DNA of 64,000 nucleotides from Jaapia argillacea MUCL 33604 (Eukaryota > Basidiomycota > Agaricomycetes > Jaapiales > Jaapiaceae), in assembly GCA_000697665.1 (NCBI GenBank), contig KL197755.1, positions 5,193 to 69,192 on the forward strand, read 5' to 3'. Each line of letters starts with the position of its first letter. The first letter of the stretch is position 1. The position numbers and the translations under genes are program-made. Shown piece after piece: positions 34,320-46,370 of this stretch. Under the pieces are notes generated by a model. It worked only from the letters and a program-made list of their open reading frames with translations. It made no database searches and was not told the DNA's origin.

Positions 34320-35341
34320 TCATTGACCTCGTAGGAAAATATGACAAGTTTGTTCACCTTGTTTCTGGCCTATTCGTCTTCTAACCTACCGCTGCTACGA
34401 AGATGGTTATCATTTCATTGGATCTGGCAAGGAATCTGACCAGCTATCACCAACAACAGGACTCTGAAGGCCCCGGTGCTGCCAACCCGCGGAAAGCAAC
34501 GACCTGAACCTCAAACACATACTTGGCAGCATACCGAGGGATATTTGGTCCCATCCATCTAGGTGTCCTACGGCTAGGCCTTCAGATCAAGGTCTCAGTC
34601 GACTTGGCGAGGTGTCGGTGTTCCCGTGGGAGGGGTTTCATTTCTGATGGACCCCCTGGAGGCATATTCTGTCAGTAGACATACGTTCACGGAGAGGTCG
34701 GGCCTTCATAACGATCGTCTCGTTCATATCCTTCACCCTGTACGGTGATGAGTTGCGTCGCAAGTTGTGTGGTCTTCCATGTCGATCTCCTTGCGTTGAA
34801 TCCTCTCGAGAAGACAGTCCTAGTGGCAAGCTAAACTTGGCGGCTGATTGGCTGGTTCGAGTAGTTGTGATTGGCTCATTGAGTCACGTGCTGACAGGAT
34901 GTGACTTGCACCGTTGCAATGATGATAATAGTCTTTTGATCAGTTTGAGACCATATGTTCGTGGTGTGAAGAATGAGGGTGCCAATGAGGAGGTCTCGGA
35001 TTGTAGAAGAAGCAAATTCTACCAGAATGTTACTGATAGTGACATGATAAACTACCGCCTGAAGAAAATATATGACAACAGGACGGAAGTACAGAATTGA
35101 CGGACAAGTATATGCGTGGGTCATTGACAATCGTAGACTCGACCTGAGATAGACATGGCTGTTGTCTGTAAGTAGCTTCAGTATACGCACAAGAGATGCG
35201 CCTCATATGCTTCCCTAGAGATGTCTTCCATAATGCCAGACACAATTAAATAGATTTGAGTACAATTCGGTACGGTAATAACAATATACTTAGGATGGTC
35301 TATCTCGAACCACTACGTCGTCCCAGGCGAAGTTCTTCGTT
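34320..35341. other. Intergenic, convergent 3' flanks of RGG gene and receptor 5
   Basis: One kilobase with frames up to 115 codons but no recognisable domain. Both strands were checked for pheromone-like CaaX ends; the only near match (TGC GTG GGT CAT TGA near 35115) has a stop five codons upstream. Confidence 0.45.
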
Positions 35342-37188
35342 CTATACTATATCCAGAGCGCCAAACCCAGGGGATTGTTCCACGGGGGCTTGTAAGTAGG
35401 AATGACGTCTAGGCACAGCTGGAATGCAGAGTTCGGGATGGGCAGGCAAACAATTTTCAGGAGGGGTAAATGGATTGAGGTGGGAGGTGTATCGTGGGTG
35501 AGTCTCCTCAGCTAGGGAGAGTGGCGGGGGAGACTGAAGGGTAATTCCTGGGGGAGCTAACATGCCATGGGAATCCAACGAGTGAACCGAGTGACTGTCC
35601 ACATCAGCCTGACTAGTGCGTTCCGATTGGCGAGACGATTGGATGAGGCTCGCATCAGTTGTGGGAGGTTCAATGACGATGACGGAGTCGAGCCGTTCAG
35701 ACGATATCGTGTCGATGGACTTTCGGCCCGGTTGGGCGCGACGTCCTGGAGAAACGAAAGAAGGAATTGATCCGTTTTTCATCACTGATATATGGACCTG
35801 GATGCCATCGGAGCCACTGGATCCATATCTGTCGGGAGGGTATGAAGTTAGTATCCGTATGGAGCTCTATCACGAGAAAATAACACGGACCCAGTGTTAA
35901 CGTTCGTCTTCGGTTTAAAGCCAAAGCGCCGTGCAACCACCCAGAAAACGCTCGTGTACACCTTCTTCGCCTCAACCGTGAAGCCGAATAAAGCAAAGAA
36001 GAGGAAGGCGCAGACAACGGGAAACCATCGGATGACCTCAGAGGAGCGCGCGGCAGTGGTGTCTAGGGACCAAATGACCTTGGGTATCAAATCTACTCTT
36101 GAAAACTATAGATAGTGCATGAGAACGCTTGCGTAAGGGCGAGGGATCATAATCGTACATTGTAGTGGGTATCTGCCCACCCGAGCCATGGGTAGATCGG
36201 GTTGAGCACCCCATCGAAATAAATGACGTAGCAGGAGAGGGGGATGCCAAAGAAGGCCTCCGTGCCGGCTAGAGCCATGAGACGGAAGTAGCGACCCATC
36301 GTAACATTAGGGAGGGATGAAGACAGCAGCTTCCTGAACTGTACCGTTTGCTTTGCAAAGGCGCGGATGGTCAGAGCTATAAACGTCGATCAGCGATTGA
36401 AGCTAGTGGTGACATAGTTACAAACCACAGTAGACAGCGGAAACGCATGATATCACGAGCGGCCAGCAGTACACAAGAACGAAAGCAACTGGGGTGTTGT
36501 AAACCTCAGCCGAACAACCGAACTCTTCATAAATGTCAAAACGATGGCCTTGCACTACATAGTCTAGAAGAAGTTTTGAAAAGATTGGCAATGGGGGACT
36601 TAAGTCCAAATCTCACTCACGAAGTGCCATGGCGATGATAGGAAGTCCAAGACCAATAGCGAGATCGATGTAAACGGCGCGAAGTTTCTGTGAATCGATG
36701 AATCTACTTAATCAGAAATTAATTTCAGCAATTGCCAAAGGGGCGCACCTGTGCTCGAGTGTTGGTGACAGATTGTATACTGGAGATGATGTAGAGACGG
36801 CGATTGATGCACAAAGAAGCTGCGGGGAGCCCAACCCCGGCGCCGACGCTAAGCTTGGACGCTATTGTACCATTGGGTAACGTGGAGTGGCATAAAACAA
36901 CGAAAACAACTCACAAATGTCGCAAAAGACAGGAGCCCAGTTGATTGCGTTGTTGTTCCACACCACGGAGTTTATGAACGCGTTCAAACATTGCATCGCC
37001 GTCCACCCCATGTAGAGACAAGTACCAGCGTTCCATGCTGGAGGACGAATATCGACATGACCATCACGTATAGTACGCAAATGTTCAGTGGTAGACTCAC
37101 CTTGCGCGTGCCAGTAAAACGGGATTGAGACAAGGAGAAATCCAACGAAGGAGAATCCTGAGAAGACTTCATTCGAAATGTCGACCAT
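35342..37188 (-). CDS. STE3: STE3-type pheromone receptor 5
   Basis: Closest to receptor 4. Start at 37188 (MVDISNEVFSGFSF) by alignment with receptor 4; six more residues are possible from 37206. Exons carry VSIPFYWHAQ, WNAGTCLYMGWTAMQC, AINWAPVFCDI, SLCINRRLYIIS, YVVQGHRFDIYEEFGC, GRYFRLMALAGTEAFFGIPL, PWLGWADTHYN, FSRVDLIPKVIWSL and FFALFGFTVEAKKVY. An intron after NVNTG leads to GYGSSGSDGIQVHISV and SPGRRAQPGRKSIDT, then a tail ending at 35342. The tail and intron layout are shared with receptor 4. No frame break seen. Confidence 0.92.
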
Positions 37189-39087
37189 CCCAGGACTAGC
37201 AGTCACAGGGAAGGGTAAAAAAGGAGAGGGTGAGCAGTTGAGCTCAAGCTGGCAAACTTGCCAGAAAGTGGAGTGAAGGACAGACTTTAGAAGGTAGTTA
37301 GTGAGCGAGATAACATAGCCCGAATATATAGCTACTCGATGTGTTCTTCTCCATGATTATCTCGGAAGGTACCTTAGTATTCACAGTGATGGTAACAACG
37401 AATTGCGCTCAAAGGACTCAATGTCATGAGAATGGCGTAGATACGAGAAAACAACGATTTCCGCTTGCACGCCGTTCTTGATCCGTGGGTTGGGATGTTT
37501 CCAGTGTTACAAGAACTTCAGCAAGAGTTTGCCAAACGGAGAACAAAAGCGAAGGAGGATGAGTTGCGCTCGCCGCTCGGCCGAGTCGACACAGCGAAAC
37601 GTTGTGCTTAACTGGCGGGTATTCCCACGATCAGGCCTTCAAGCGGGCCGGGAATATGTCGGTGACAACTTGGGAGTGTACTTAAGGTTGTCTCAACAGC
37701 GCTACATGCATAGATTGTATACTATCCAGTCATACTAGCAGGCATCAAAAAAGTAGGGTTGAAAGTAAATAATACCATGTGGTGAATGTGCGCTTTGCGT
37801 CCATATAGTGAGAGATGGCTCGAGTCTCCGATGCGTGTATAAAATTATAATACTGTAGTAATCTGAACGAAGGGTGGTTCGAGAAGTCGAAGGACCAAGA
37901 CCATGTCGTGAATGCGATGATAAGCGACGGCCGGCGCCCAAACGTGGCGAGACGTCGCAAGGATGTTGTGAAAGGCATCAACCAGGCCCTAAGCTCTACA
38001 TTCAGAAAGAAGAGCAAGGGGAAAGGGAGAAGCGGAGAACTATATCACGAATATCGTACACGGCAGCCAGTGATTGGAAGCCTCGCGATCCGCGTCCATG
38101 GGAAGTTCCATCTCCAGGTCGGAGGAAGCGGAGGATGTAAAGATATCAGCGACGAGGGTGAAGAAATCCACTGGTGAAGGTTGATGTTGTGAAACGAAGG
38201 TATTCGGAGAGAAGTGGGGGTTCGGCGAACTCTGTGAGGATGCTCGTGGACAGTCCAGCAGACTTATATGAGGACGACAGTTTCATTTAACACCCGCTCC
38301 ACAATAGGTGGGAGCATGACAAGACCAGCAGTGTTGTTTGGTGGACCGGCGGTGCTCGTGGTGGTCATGGCGTTCAAGTTACTAGCGACCATGGATGCCA
38401 AAGCCTGATTTTCCCCCAGACAAAGAGGACGAACCACAGGTCCTCGTTATTGTCCTGACATGGCAACAGCATAGCAAGAAAATCAACTGGTTACGAGACA
38501 TGATGCACACTCACCAGGATTAGACAGATCAATGATCGCATTCGACTCGTAACCCAACCGTGGTAGCCATCATGATAGTAAAGACCAGATAAGGTGAGGG
38601 CTCGAGGACTTGCAGGCTCGAGAAACGGAGAACAAACCGACAGCATGAAGGCTAGCAACAGCTATTGTGAGAGGTTGCATTTGGATCAGAAAAGCCATGA
38701 CTTATCGGAAAACAATGGCCACGGAAAATGTACGACTCGCGCCGCGGGGTCCAACTGGGACACAGAAGTATAATTGTCACAAAGCCGAAGGATGTCCATT
38801 GTCTGGCTGAGTGCAGCTTAGTGCCAATTTTCGAGACAACCATCCGGTGCAGGAGGGTCAGAATCTGTGTCTTGTCAGACGAGTTGGTCAGGACGGGTGT
38901 ACTAGTATACAGATCGGGATTTACAGTAGGTGGTGTGACAAGATTTGTGAATCAACAATGATGAGGCGTATTACAATGCGTAACTAATGTTGGTCCCAAG
39001 TTGGTCCGAAGGAAGTTCGAAGGAGACAAGATGCACAGGACATATACAATGCGATGCAATGGCAATGTGGTAAAATGGAGATGACTA
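37189..39087. other. 1.9 kb gene-free end of the receptor array
   Basis: The first 160 bases hold the receptor 5 promoter block. Beyond it only short frames occur. On the minus strand, fragments around 38283-38640 are separated by a canonical intron (GTGAGT...CAG, about 38516-38454), so a degenerate or unrecognised small gene is possible, but no frame is sustained. A 19-codon minus-strand frame at 38040-38099 begins MDA and contains PCTI but runs on for three residues, so it is not a CaaX pheromone. Confidence 0.4.
37210..37350 (-). promoter_or_regulatory. Receptor 5 upstream block shared with receptor 4
   Basis: Plus-strand order GAGCTCAAG, GCCAGAAAGTG, GAAGGACAG, AGCGAGATAACATAGC then AATATATAG matches the block upstream of receptor 4. 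The TATA-like patch lies about 135 bases before the start codon. Confidence 0.55.
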
Positions 39088-42000
39088 TCAGTTAACGACG
39101 GGATCTTCGGAATCTGGACGGAAGCGAAGACGAGCCAGCAGAACCGTATCCCACTCGGCGGACTTGACAGTAGAAACTTTGCTCGCCCAGTCGAGGACTT
39201 CTCCGCTGGGAAGATGGGTATGATAGGAAGGACCGGACGTCGCAAAGGCTCCCGACGGGTCGTTCATTGAGAATCTTCCCCAATGCTGACCAGGTTTGGG
39301 AGACGCAAAAACGTTGAAGTGAAGCTATGTAGCCGACCGCGCGTCAGCTAATTACATAAAAACCGAATGGGAACCCTACCTGTCCATCAGGATGATGGTG
39401 ACTGACAAACAAGGCGTAATCAGATGCGTCAAGTGTGCCAATAACTGGATATTTGTCGTTAAAATGTTCGGAAGTCAACGCGCAAGTCACGGACTTACTT
39501 AGATATAAATCCTCCTTTTGTATCAGATGGTGGGGGCCGAATAGATTCATGATGACGTCTACGTTAGATTTGAACCATGCCCGAGGTGTGTCCAACTTCA
39601 ACATATACCGATACATCGTTGTTTCGGTGCATAAATAGGCGGTTTTATGACCAGACCTCAGCTGGTAGGTGTACCTGCGACAAATGGGTTGACTGTTGGC
39701 CAGGTGAGCATTACGAACGGAAAGAGCGAGTATATGCACTTACGGAGAGCCATCAGCCGCCTTTCGACTTGAAACTATTCCCTGGAAGGCATCCCAGCCA
39801 CGCTGAGCGGCGTTACGTTTGTCCTGCCTCTCACTACCTGTTGGCACTTTCCCGTCCTTCGCGTACCCGTTCAGAGAAGCCATGTTCCTGATAATTCCGT
39901 TGGATGTCCTGACGGGGTCAAAGGAATTAAATAGAGTAATAAAACGGCCACTGGGCTTCGAAAGGTATCCAACATCACCCAATGCAACTCGGGTGGGAGT
40001 CCAGAGGGGAAGAGCCACTGGATATAGATGAGTATAGACATCTGGAAAACAATTTGGTGACGTACAAGAGAAATGGAACTCGTGCCGCAAATTGATCCGG
40101 TACCGCCTCTCGTTCCGAGTTTCAGAGACAACCTCGTCGACAGGAGGTGGCGAGTCGACTTGGGGTATGTCTGTGACCACGTCGGTGGCTGAGCTGCTGT
40201 CGGTCTCACCATCGGTGGTGGCAGTGTCCTGTCGAGTCGGAATGGGCCGCGCGAGAGTGTGATTACCGTCAATATCCTTGTGGGGCACGGTAGTCCTTGT
40301 TGATGCTTCCTTCTCGCCAGTAGCTGACGGAGACTCCAGAGGTATCAAGAAGTCTCCCGATGCAGGGGATGCAGATGGTTCCCTCCCTCGAACAGAATCT
40401 TCAACAACTATGGGTAGAAATCAGATTTAGAGTCTCAAACAAGAAACCTGCCACGAACTAGTCTGGAGTGAAGGGGCTGGACGCATATCCGGCGTCTTCT
40501 CTTTGTGTTGTTCTTCCGCGAAGACGTCCAATGTATAGTTGGGTGGAGAGGGAACAATGGGATCAGCAGATCCAGTTTTAACACGGATTTTCCAAATCTC
40601 TTCGGTCACGTGTGAAAAGTGAGGGCGAGAGGCCGGGTTCTGATCCCAACACTTCCTGACGAGGCTGAGAAGGTCTTTCGTAGCTACGCGGTTAGATGGT
40701 AGAGCTGGTCTCGAGTGCTTTTCTGGATGGGGTTTAGTCACTTTCAATGGGCGAGAAAATATCACGTACCGAGAACGAGATGCCGGACAGTATCGTCGTC
40801 GAGGACACCCCAAGGCATCTTCCCTTTTGACAATATCTCGTGACAGGTGATCGCAAAGGAATATACATCCATTTCGGTGGTGAGTTGAGTTATTCCACCT
40901 AATCGTTCTGGAGCTTGCCATCCCAGAGTGCCAGCTACAGCGGCATTCATGTCTTAGAAAGTATCGCAGGTGCTGATGATGACAAAACGTACGAGGGGGT
41001 TGTTCCCCACTAACGCGATAGACTTCGCTCTTCATTTCGCTTTGGCCCAAGTCAGAGATGACGCAACGAATGTCATCATTTACGAGGACGTTGGCGCTCT
41101 GAAATCAAGCATGAGCGAGTTAGAGCATACAGGAAGAAGCTAACTTACGTTCAGACCCCCGTGCAGAACATTCATCTCATGCAAATATCCCATTCCCTTC
41201 GAAATCTCATGCATCGACTTCAGTACGTCAATGTCATCCATCCACGTCTGATCGTTGAGGTTCTGCAGGTATTGAACCAGATTCCCATTCTTGTAGTACG
41301 GGCTAACGAAGAACCATGGCGGATCGCCCGTCGCTGAACTCGCGCCAAGAAGCTGGACGACGTTGGGGTGCGAAAGGCTCTTCCATATGGCAATTTCGTG
41401 AACGAAGAGTTGGCGTGGTGTTGTCGGAGCGAGGACCTTGATGGCTACGGCGTGTGAGTGCCAAGTGCCGCGATACACGTCGGAGAAGAATCCAATTCCG
41501 ATCTTCTCTTCACGATCAACTTCGTATCTGGAGATCAAAGTTAGACAACTGAAACAAGGAAGGTAAACAAACACACTTGCCTCGTGATTGTCCAATTCGG
41601 CAGAGCGACATCTACACCACGACTCATCCTCTTGAGGGCACCGATTCCACTCTCGATGAACTCCCTATCCAATGTATCACCAGTAGACCGAGTCTTGAAA
41701 CTCGCCACACTCTTCTTACTCCTCAAGCTAGCACGCGACGCACTCATCGCCATCGCCTGACGCTCACTAACGGGCAACTGTTCCACGTCTGCAGATAAAT
41801 CTTCGCCAGGTGCCCCCTCTTCCAACTCCACTTGAACTTGCAAGCCGTCTTCAGACATACTCTCTCGATCCTTCTCAAATTCCTTCTCCAGAGCTCGTTG
41901 CAGCGTCTTGATGGCTTCGGGCATTTCATCTCTCGCAACCTGTTGTCAGGTGGATCAGCAACATCGTCCGACAACAAAATCAGCTGGAAAACTAAACCTG

Positions 42001-43738
42001 TAGGACTTTCATCATCTCCACATCACTCTTTGCTGAGACTGCACTCCTCATGACCGTCCTCAGATCCGCGCTATCGTGCCATGCGTCAATCTCATTCTCC
42101 CTCAATCTCAAAGCATGGAGTGTTTCTCGAACGCGATCATGAGATGGCTCGGAAAAGAGCAACGATCCGGCTACAGGGGAAATGGGTGTCATGCTGGGAG
42201 TGCTAAGAGGCGATTGTGACGTGGGGAATGTGAGTGGTGCGAGAGCGGGTGTCGTCCTTGAATCGCTGATTGCCTGGAGTGCCGGTTGAACATCTTCGAG
42301 GAGGAGGGGCTGACGAGTAGGTGGAGGTAGAGCCGGAAGACCTCGATTATTGAGAGATTCAAGCAACTCTCGATTCCTCGCATCTTCCATTCGTCTCTTG
42401 GCTTCGTTCTCTTGAATGATCTTCAATATTTTGAGTTGAATTGACAGCTACATCATGACGGGGATGTCATCAGCGACCCAGGATAGAGGTGGAAGTGTAT
42501 GCAAGGACCCTCACCCCGAACAAGCCAAGCGCATCACCCAAACTTTCATTACAACCGGCGATTTCGCGAACGATCTCATCCCGTTTGAGATATCTCTTTA
42601 GGAACGGTCGATGGTTTTGTTGCAGTAGGAATCGATGAACTCGTCTGAATGACTCGACCAACTTCACAATCGGATCCCGCAACTCGTCCAGGACTGCTTC
42701 GCCAGCTTGATCTATTTCCTCTTTAACGGACAGAAGGATATCTGCGCAACGTTCCGTGAGTCGAAGGCACGCCATCCGATTGAGCTGCATCACGTGAGAC
42801 GGAAATGAGCAAGGAAGGCGAAGGTACATCAGGATAATAATAACCAACCTCGACGAACTGTAGTGAATCCCATATACCCAGCAAAGTGCGAGCAGCTTCT
42901 TGAAGGCCGATGACCGGAGCTAGTTGAAGAAGGTCCACTCCAATTCGCAGTGTCTCCTGGAGAACATCCCCTCCGACATCCAGAACGGAACGAGCGGCCT
43001 TTTCCACTCGCTGCCACGACGAGACACATCAGAGACGCGCAGCCACAGTGGAGTAAAGTTCTCAACGCTCACCACTTTAGTGAATTCATAAGCTTGTGTT
43101 TGCTCCGCGGGGATAGTATGCTTCCGTTTCGGAGGGTCACGCCATGGTCTATGGGAACCTTCCTCAGCCTCTTTGTTCCACCAGGAGCTCGGCACCCCAT
43201 GAGGAGGCGTCTCGCTCCGCTTCGCCATAGAGAACGACCATCCGATCTCCTCGATCCTGCCTGGAGACGGGGATCGAGAACGGGAACGAGAGAGGGATGC
43301 GGAGAGTCCGCGATCTTCGATGTTATCGGGAGACAGGGAAGCGATGGATGAGGAGAGTGATGTGGAATGGAGGGTATTGGACGTCAACCCTGCGAAGGAA
43401 CGAGGAGGGGATTGGCCACGGAGAGTGGTGAGGGAGCTTCCCCGAGGACGGCCATACGAGGTTGGGGGAGTGGAAGGTTTGAGAGGTAGTGAGGCTGAAG
43501 AAACTGAAAGGTCATCCACAGGTGGCAGTGGAAGCGGTTTCTGTGTTGGGGTAGTATTGGGTGAGGAGTGAGATGGTCTCAACGGGGACGACACTGCTGG
43601 CTTAGCGAAAAGTCCGGAGTCTGAGGCTGACGACTGATGGGATGGAGGCAGAGGTGGAGATGGTGGCCCAGCAGCGTTTGATGTCGACTGCGGAGAACCA
43701 GGAGATCGAGTTCTTGAACGCGACGACATCACCTTCAC
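39088..43738 (-). CDS. MLKL-like four-helix-bundle / TKL pseudokinase
   Basis: Large multi-exon protein of roughly 1,200-1,300 residues. Order: (1) Ser/Pro-rich N-terminus from 43738; (2) a helical module split by introns (VEKAARSVLDVGGDVLQE, LLQLAPVIGLQEAARTLLGI, LRLTERCADILLSVKEEID, HRPFLKRYLKRDEIVREI) matching the MLKL_NTD-like adaptor domain found at the head of many mushroom TKL kinases; (3) a linker; (4) a TKL-type kinase fold with GIGFFSDVYRGTW loop and VAIK Lys; (5) a basidiomycete C-terminal domain (VALGDVGYLSKPSGRFITLF, RSGHKTAYLCTETTMYRY, FVSHHHPDGQ). In the catalytic loop the usual HGDLKGAN/HRDLKxxN reads HGGLN-SAN: the catalytic Asp is Gly and the Lys is Asn, and DFG reads DLG. 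VAIK, WQAPE and WDVYSF-type motifs remain. So catalysis is doubtful, as in animal MLKL (HGK). Membrane-acting cell-death role is inference only. Confidence 0.8.
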
Positions 43739-46370
43739 CTTCTATTTCCTCTCGAAGTCGGGTGATGAGATCGTAAATGCGTCGATATAATCTGCGCCTT
43801 GACTTGTGGTCATTCAGAATGAAGGACGACAGATCTAAGACTTTGTCTTTAAGGAACTCACCCTTCAAGAATAGAGCGATGAGTTCTCAGGTGTACGTCG
43901 CGACGTATGGCTCACAAGTGCTAAAATATACCCATCATCGAACCAACTCGCCGAGTAAATAGATTGAAGACATACCTGGATCGATTTAGAGCCTCGAAAA
44001 GCAAAATTGCCTCCTCTTATATACCTCGTTGCACAGCGTCTTCCCCAATCAGATTCCTTGCTGACTAGGGACGAAAAACAACAATGAAGGCTCGGAAATG
44101 AATTCCTGGACTGCTTGCTAGTCCAACCTTATAATCCGATACGATTGTCTCACCAACTTTGGCCGGTAAGTTGTAGCATCCAGCACGGGGCACGCAGTAA
44201 GCTCAGCGAAAGAGCACGGGGATATCGATGAGCAAACTGCGAAAGTACGGGCGTCAGCGCTCCACGTCCAAACTTGCCTCTGCAATGCTTCGGAGGCGGA
44301 ATTCTCACGATTTTGATGGGGGCAGCGAACCACGTTGCCGCCGGCTATCAAACGTCTACTCGCTCCTTGGTTGCTCCCACTCGCTGGCCGTTATAGCTGC
44401 TGAGGGAAGCCCTAACTTGGTCGACATTATTCAAGGTGCAAAAAAGACTTGCTTTTCATCTCACGATCGTGTATCTTGGACACGGAAACAAATCGAACGG
44501 ATTAGGCAAGTGATCGACCCCCACAGCCGTCTAATTCCCCACAAACCAAGCTGTGCAAAATTTCCCAAATGGAATGCGATATATGTGGTAGCCTCTGGTA
44601 TCGCAGGTACCTGATATGATGACTCCATTGCACAGGTGGTTTCGCAGTCCCTCGTTTCAGATGTTTGGCCTTCGCCCATCTATATCCGTTGACTTCAAAA
44701 TTTCACATGGCTATCACTTTAACTTGTCACCCATCGCGCTCACGTCGGAAGGAGGGGTTTTTGCGGTACCGATTCACACCAGTTGCCAAGCATCCATGTG
44801 CTCTGCTTCGCTTCCCTGGCTTGCCCGCCCGTCTATGCAACTGTTTCCCCGCTGTCTCATTTCTTGGCATGATGTCCTACATGGACTTGAAGTTACCCTA
44901 CTTGGTCGTTGAATTCCCATCCCCGATCAAGCCGCCAGTAACAACGGATCATCGCGGAGTGCAATAAATCACGCGCCGACACACAACTACCAACAAGACG
45001 ACGAGGATACGGCTTTACGCAGTCAATTCCCTGCATTGGTTGTATACGCATCGAGGTTGCCACACTACGAAGCTCGCCATCCTTGCCGCATGTTCCCGTC
45101 CTATTGTCGTCGCTGTGGATATATGGCCACAAGATCCACGAGTTGCGCCGAGCCTCTTGCAGTGCTAAACATACATTGTCACTCGGGCTTCCCTTGTCAC
45201 ACCGGCCGCCGATTGCTGATTTTTTGTTGCCTTTCTTCCTTCAAATTGCAGCAACACGTCGTCAGTAAGCCACTTTATCCATGCGTGCTGGACGCGCACT
45301 GTGAATGCTTATTTGGCTGTCGACCCAGAAAATTGTCGCTGAATCTTCTAATGTAGGCGGGTACGGTATTCGCTGCGGGTGCCAAACAACGCAACTCCGA
45401 GCGCGCCCCAAGTCAGTTAACCTCTCCCTGCACGTTGATGCTCAGACTCTTCGCCCCTATCATTCTCCACAGCTTTTCTGCAACCAAGGCAGTCGCAGTT
45501 CTCGTCGGGACGATCGCTCTACGGTCGGATCTATATTCTCAATGGTCCGAGCGTACTGTAACCATGAGGAGCCCCTATCGAGCAGCGCACGCGTTTTGGG
45601 CAGGAATATGTGAGCGGTGTCGGTCCATTTCATCGGAAACTGGCGTTTGGCGACCGCTGGATCTGAGACGAGGCTCAGACTGGTGGGGAGTTAGTGACAA
45701 TGCTGGGCTATGTTCAGGGAGCTGGGCGGCACGACAGCTGCGCATTTTCCTCTTGGGGGGCCAACTACTAAAAACATCCTGTGCGCTTCGCTCAAACTGC
45801 ATATCGCATTGAGATGGCGCGCAACAATGGTCTAGAAAACGGTGAGGAATTCGATTTCCGTCTTCTCGATATTTACCAATAATCTATGACCTATGATTTT
45901 ATTATTTATCTGATTCACGGCCAATGGAAACTGAGGCAGTGACGCCAGTGGTTAGGGTTACGCGTCGCGTCGCGGTCATCGACTGACCAACCACGTGCTG
46001 GGAACTTATTTCTATGCATACCGTGGCCCCCCGCTCATTTCACACCTAACTTCCAAGACCTTCCCAATAACCTCATCGTGGCTTATGAATATCATCCAAC
46101 ATCTGCGGTACCGAAGCTTAAAGATGCATATAACCCAGTCAAACTCCTGGGATTACTCGATTTCCCGGCAATCCGCTATTCCAACCCAAAAGAACGCCGG
46201 ATGAACGTTTCAAGCCGGCCGTCAAGAAGCTGTCTACGTCAGCTATCGTAGATGCCGGATGATTAATGTCCTCCCTCCTGGTAAGACTCAAAGGGATATA
46301 AATCCTACACGTCGCCTACATCCATTACTCCAGACAGCCTCACAAATAACTCACCTTTCACCGAGTCAAA
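43739..46370. other. 2.6 kb gene-free interval
   Basis: Promoter sides of two divergent genes plus about 2 kb of sequence with frames of 60-130 codons on both strands, none with recognisable domains or compatible splicing. The last 100 bases before 46371 are a CA/CT-rich leader of the aldo/keto reductase gene. Confidence 0.45.

Noticed and set aside
35100-35130. TGC GTG GGT CAT TGA, a possible CaaX end (CVGH)
   Set aside because: An in-frame stop lies five codons upstream, Gly is not aliphatic in the second position and His is not an expected X residue.
38040-38099. Minus-strand 19-codon frame starting MDA and containing PCTI, at first sight a mini pheromone
   Set aside because: It ends CTIFVI, so there is no C-terminal CaaX, and it is much shorter than any known precursor.
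38283-38843. Minus-strand exon-like pieces around a canonical intron, possibly a small membrane protein
   Set aside because: Frames on either side do not join into a sustained or recognisable protein; too weak to list as a gene.
44228-45812. Several plus-strand frames of 90-130 codons
   Set aside because: No known motif, no consistent splicing between them and no conserved neighbour; treated as non-coding.
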